Positions 59,728 through 64,000 of a DNA stretch of 64,000 nucleotides are shown here, one piece after another (position 1 is the first letter of the stretch; every line of letters begins with the position of its first letter). A program made the position numbers and the translations under genes. The stretch covers positions 248,001 through 312,000 of the forward strand of contig JAGQDJ010000020.1 of NCBI GenBank assembly GCA_022885665.1. Reading direction: 5' to 3'. Source of the stretch: Triops longicaudatus (taxonomy: Eukaryota; Arthropoda; Branchiopoda; Notostraca; Triopsidae). The notes beneath the pieces were generated by a model. That model was not told the DNA's origin. It searched no databases and saw only the letters and a program-made list of their open reading frames with translations.

Positions 59728-61597
59728 TTAAGCGACGACAGTCACGGCCCAGTCTTCAATGGCGCACATGTTGACACCTCGGCGCATCAAGATGTAACCG
59801 TCTTGACCCCAGGAGGTACCCCAGCTGTTACGGACGATCCAGTAGTCCTTGCCAGAGGCATCATCAACACCGTAGCCGACAACGATGACAGCGTGATCGG
59901 TCATGGTGGTGCAGGCAGGGTCATCGTAAACTCCGCTGCTGTAGTAAGAGAAGCCAGATTGGGCAGCGTCAATGGCAACGTTGAGGATGTGTCCACCGTT
60001 CAAGAGTTCGACCATGGCAGCAGCATCGGCAACATCAGCGTAGCTCTTCAAGGTACCGCCGATGTTAGCGGGGTCAAATTGGCAATGGCCATTCTAAGAA
60101 CGAAGAAATTAATTCATTGTTTTTTTTGGACTTAGTTGTTATCGAAAAATAAAAAATAAAAATAAAAAAACGAACTAACTAATCGGAGACTTAACCAGTT
60201 TCCTAGCCACGCAATAGAAAGTACGGATCGGCCATTTTACATATTGTACCAAATGTCATTGTGGATCACAATAGAGATTAATAAGGCCAACTCAACAAAG
60301 TTTTACGACATTTTCACAGTCTGCATCAAGTTAGCATTCGTAAAACTAAGCAATTTGCCCATTTTCACCACAAGAGGCGTTGTAGAACATTAACGCATGT
60401 GGTTACTTAGCAAAGGACCGTTAATTAAGGTAGTTTTAAATTACGAATACATTTATAATCGGATGGAAAATAGATAACTTAAACCAAACTTACGGTAGCG
60501 GTGTAGGGGTAGGAAGCTTCGGTGTCAAGTCCGTTGCTGTCGATGACGTAATCGTAGGCAGCTTGGTACCAGCCACCACCGCAACCAGCGTTGCCGTATT
60601 TACCGCGACTGCAGTCAACCAAGTTTTGCTCACTGGAGTATACATTTAAAAAATGTTAGAGTATGTTAATAGATTTTATAAGAACAGGACAAACCTGAGA
60701 GCAACAGCGTTTCCGGTAGCCTTGCAGGATTCGAACTCCAAGACACCTATGAAAATTCAAATAAATTGTTACTTACGCTAACTTTAAGGTACACTGGTTA
60801 TTTGGAACTAACCGACAGCAGAGAAAGCCCAGCAGCTAGAAAAACGTAAAAAAAATTAGTTCACATGAGTACACATGTTCTGAATTTTCAGTAACTTACG
60901 ATCCGCATTGGCCTTGGTCCTTAATGGGTTGGAGGCAGGGATCGCTGCGGAGATCGACCTATTGTTTAGAAGCATTAGCATTAAATTATTTTGTAGTAGT
61001 TAATTTATTGTACAATGGCAGCCATGGGGGCGCTGGATTTGGCGTGGTATTTGGGCGCAGAAGAGCGAGCGGGGGCGCGGGCACTGTTCAAGGCTTTGCG
61101 TTCAACGTAAGACTAAAATAAAAATGAAAAAAAAAAATAATGAAAAGTAATTTTTAGTTTTATTTTTTAATCGGGGGATTACCAAGTCAGCCAAGTGGTT
61201 TTCACCGACGGTGTAAGAGTGGAGACCAGCAGCGTATTCTTTGTTGTGTTGGGCAATGAAAGCCATGTTCTCTTCGTAGTTTTGGCGACGAACGAGTTCT
61301 TCCATAGCGCCGTAAGTCTTGCCATACTTGGCCTATAATAACCAGTTAAATGAAACAACTTGAAGAAAATGTAATGAAAATACAGTTTGAGCATGTCTAG
61401 TGTAATATTTTAGGTATATGATAACAATTAAATGAAAATATAGTTTGAGCAGGTTTAGTTTAATATATTTTAGGCATAAAAATGGAAATTTTTATTACCT
61501 TGAAGCTCTCCCATCTGTCATTCATCCTCGAGTTGGGGATGAAGGCAGCTTGGGCGGCAACAGCCACGCACAAAATGGTGACGACGAGAAACTTCAT
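59728..61597 (-). CDS. cathepsin L-like cysteine protease (secreted, C1A)
   Basis: Papain-family endopeptidase made as a preproenzyme for lysosome or gut secretion. Eight exons on the minus strand: 61597-61499, 61332-61183, 61112-61014, 60958-60900, 60835-60813, 60746-60695, 60632-60494, 60093-59728; 328 residues. The signal peptide is MKFLVVTILCVAVAAQAAF. The I29 propeptide follows with RWESFK, ERFNIN-like RRQNYEENMAFIAQHN and ENHLADL. Catalytic residues are Q131 (KDQGQCGSCW), C137, H274 (TDHAVIVVGYG) and N296 (RNSWGTSWG). The usual GCNGG motif reads GCGGG. Exon 5 is a 23-nt microexon coding the active-site cysteine. Codons strongly prefer GCC, ACC, ATC and GTC, unlike neighbouring genes, which suggests high expression as in digestive cathepsins. 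A 5' UTR intron runs from 61677 to 61606. Confidence 0.96.
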
Positions 61598-62849
61598 TTC
61601 GATTTCTGCAAAAATTAAGGAAAAATTGTGATAGGTTGATTTAGATCGTAATGGAATCAATGGAAATGGAAATTTACCGGGTTCCTTCCTTTAGGGACAG
61701 AAACAGTCGACGAATGTGTTCGTTAACGTTAACATAGTTTTTATACTACATGTAGTGGAGATAAGCGTGAGAATTATTCAGGTGTTGAGGTCGTGATGCA
61801 GTTTTTGACCCTTCGAAGTATGTACGTGTCGTTTTTTCCCATGTCTATGTTTATCGTTCGAACTATTCGAAGATGCATTGCTTACGTTGCAGGTGGGATT
61901 TTTCTTCATGCGCAGCTAATATTAGGTACCAGAACACTCTAAATGTCCTATCTCCCTCCACAGTGACGCAATAGCAACGTGGAAGTGAGTTACAGATAGT
62001 GCATTTTTTTTTACAAAAGAAAAGAGCTGTGACAATTTAAATTGAAAACTTGCGAGAAAGATGTTTTTCTTTTATCTATGTTGTGGCGATTCAAATGTTA
62101 TTTTTTTGGCATGTTCATTGTACGATTTTTAAGAAACGCCGTGGTAATCATTGAGAATTCGGAACATTCAGAATCTTTCAATGGAAAAGGGAATATTAGT
62201 CTTAGCGATATACTCGAATAAAACAATAATTATTAATATCAACAACCTTTTGGTCCGCTAAGTAGTTTTTATTAGCCGCTATCTCTAGATGCAAAAATAA
62301 CTTTTAGTAGCCAAATCTGGTTGCGTATTATAGTTCACTTTAGCAGAAAAAAAAGTCGTTGTAGGTTAAGACTACCCTGTGACGATATAAGGAAACATAA
62401 TATTATCAAATAATAAGCTAGACAGGTTCAGGAGAATACGATAATTTATTGAGGTCTTTTGAACAGAATTTTGGTTACATTCTATGCAAAAAGCGGATCA
62501 ACAGCATGTGATGGAATGAAGCTTTTTAGTGGAAAAAAAGTTCCAAAAAATGTAACGCAAAGTAAAAACTTTTGTTAAAAAAATTCCCTATGCACCAAAG
62601 GCATTGAAAAGGGAATAAAATCTCGAAATGAGCAAATTTGGTGTCCAATAGATTAACATTACTACGAGTAAGAGATGTGCAAATTTCGTAACGGTTGTAT
62701 TCATGCTTTCATAAACTCTCCAGTGTTTCAACAAATCCGTAATCTTTGAAAATTTAACCACAAAGTGCATACAAAGATTCAGCACTGTTGTATTTTTATT
62801 TTGTCTGAATCAAAAGAAAGGAAAGGAAAAAGGGCGCACAAGGATCCAA
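61598..62849. other. cathepsin 5' region and intergenic DNA
   Basis: Holds the non-coding first exon of the cathepsin gene (ending at 61678), a TATA box at 61738-61745, and AT-rich DNA without a supported gene. Confidence 0.5.
61738..61745 (-). promoter_or_regulatory. TATA box of the cathepsin L gene
   Basis: On the minus strand the sequence reads GTAGTATAAAAACTATG, placing TATAAAAA 60 bp upstream of the 5' UTR donor at 61677 and about 140 bp before the ATG. A strong TATA box agrees with the optimised codon use of this gene. Confidence 0.6.
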
Positions 62850-63780
62850 CTACAGCTTCGAGCGCTTGTCATTGTCTTCGTTTTTCACTCTGTCAAAAAC
62901 AAGCCAATTAGTGATATAATCAATCTGCCTGCACAAAAAATTCCAAAATTTTCTAAAAGACGCTCACCGACTGGAAAACGTGCAAACCCCCACGGAAGAT
63001 TAACACATTCCACATAACAGTAACTACCGAGTTAGACACAAATTGACATTGAGACGAACTTGTAATTCCATCACAAATATCCATATCTGCTTTTACAACA
63101 TTCGGACCCGATTTGCTAAACTAAGTTACATTCCACAGTACACACATCTAGGGTAAGAAGAATCTTACAGCTTCACTTGAAATTCACCGGGAACGCTTGA
63201 AAAAATGTACCGGGAGACGAGGGGAAACGTGGCATTTTAAAAGGCTTTATAAGACTAGCCGCTACGTTTTGATATTTCATTGGCAAGAACTGAGTGGCAA
63301 AACCAGAATTGCACCGCAAAGAACCCAAAGAAAAAAAATGAAACAATATTTTCCTTGTCAAAATATAATTCAATGCCTCGTCAATCGTTTCTTTGGGGAA
63401 AAAATTGTAAAGGGAGAAAATACCCTCAAGGGATAGAGGGTTGCCTGAACCCTGAGTACGGATTAACTAGATGCATAGTTAACAATAGTTGTTGTCGAGC
63501 TTGTCAAAAATGTTCCTTAACTTCGTATCGAGCTCTAAATTTCTTTAAAAAAAATCACCCAAAAATTCCCATTTTCTTTCAACTCCACCCTGCTTTACCC
63601 CATTTCATCCCTCAAAAGGCCGCTGGCCAGCATGCGAAGTCAAACAAAGGATTGGTGAAGGAAGAGCGCAACTGGGAGAACACTTACATGTGTTCGGGAT
63701 GGTTCCTGATGCAATCAATCATTTGCTCAGGAGATAACTTGCCTTTGCAAATGAGGTGAATGGCGGTAAACAATGGAAAC
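62850..63780 (-). CDS. unidentified protein, last two exons (partial), C-terminal SKL
   Basis: Two minus-strand segments with good splice sites and agreeing phase: 63780-63688 (acceptor AAATTTTCCAG, donor GTAAGT) and 62889-62850 (acceptor TTGTTTTTGACAG, stop TAG). The first has only one open frame, reading PLFTAIHLICKGKLSPEQ and on to IRNHPEH. The second reads KNEDNDKRSKL and stops. The terminal SKL is the canonical peroxisomal targeting signal type 1, though it may be coincidental in such a short tail. The 798-bp intron shows nothing else. Further 5' exons lie beyond the right edge. Family not recognised. A different 3' exon could be used, so the SKL end is provisional. Confidence 0.4.
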
Positions 63781-64000
63781 CTGGAAAATTTGAGAAGAAA
63801 ATGGTTATTTTTTATGTTACAATTTCACGCAACTCTAGAGACACGCAGTTCGGTATTGCGAAGTTACACTACAGTTCACTCCTTATTCGCGATCTTGGTT
63901 AAGAAAATTTTGAACTTTTATCAATTCATTTTTCACGGAAATTAGAGAAGAAATCGCTTTTTCAGGAAGTATTTTCCGCGAATAAGGAGCTTTGACTGTA
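63781..64000. other. right-edge sequence, probably intron
   Basis: Upstream intron of the unidentified minus-strand gene; nothing else seen. Confidence 0.4.

Noticed and set aside
63280..63759. 159-codon plus-strand frame
   Set aside because: Lys/Asn/Phe composition follows base composition, no motif, and it overlaps a better-supported minus-strand exon.
1..64000. tRNA and rRNA genes
   Set aside because: I found no convincing A-box/B-box pair or cloverleaf and no rRNA-like sequence by eye; a tRNAscan run would settle this.

Overview
The window is nuclear DNA of an invertebrate animal, most likely an arthropod. Every gene I can assign is split by short GT-AG introns (54 bp to about 1.1 kb), intergenic DNA is AT-rich with TAA microsatellites and long T runs, and the products are typical of metazoans: STAT, dymeclin, CEP78, FBXL2/20, a CARD protein, a Cdc42 small effector and molybdenum cofactor sulfurase. 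I cannot name the species. Exon boundaries below were worked out by hand from open frames, splice consensus and phase agreement; all multi-exon models quoted with a protein length close in phase across every junction.

Layout. 1-4750: 3' part of a Ser/Pro-rich gene on the minus strand, probably running off the left edge. 4751-12220: about 7.5 kb in which I see no supported gene. 12221-12637: small CARD protein (minus). 13812-16136: pieces of an unidentified minus-strand gene with an apparent frameshift. 17027-21340: complete MOCOS (plus), convergent with complete CEP78 (21603-24243, minus). 25021-26633: type I Hsp40 of the DNAJA1 class (plus), convergent with a LysM-domain gene (27170-29356, minus). 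29970-33660: an intact five-exon gene fusing a CG-1-like region, a MULE-type transposase domain, a SWIM zinc finger and a Ulp1/C48-like domain that has lost its catalytic His and Cys (minus). It is divergent from complete dymeclin (34217-37739, plus). 38607-41572: FBXL2/FBXL20 orthologue with a CVIL prenylation box (plus). 42734-44784: NNMT/PNMT-type methyltransferase (minus). 46844-53327: STAT5-like transcription factor (plus, 15 exons). 55038-57371: LEO1 (plus), convergent with a CDC42SE small effector (57825-58575, minus). 59728-61597: secreted cathepsin L (minus). 62850-63780: last two recognisable exons of an unidentified minus-strand gene that leaves the window on the right.

The genes do not form one pathway; this is an ordinary gene-dense animal segment of mostly housekeeping and signalling genes. 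The most unusual item is the transposase/SWIM/pseudo-protease gene at 29970-33660. It looks like a domesticated or recently intact Mutator-like element product with introns and a shared upstream region with dymeclin. Secondary points are two GC-AG introns (STAT, LEO1), two very short stop-free introns of length 3n (CEP78, FBXL), a 23-nt microexon carrying the catalytic cysteine of the cathepsin, a CARD protein whose C-terminus lies in a 63-bp tandem duplication, and several tandem and dispersed repeats around 15.2-15.9 kb and 20.6 kb.
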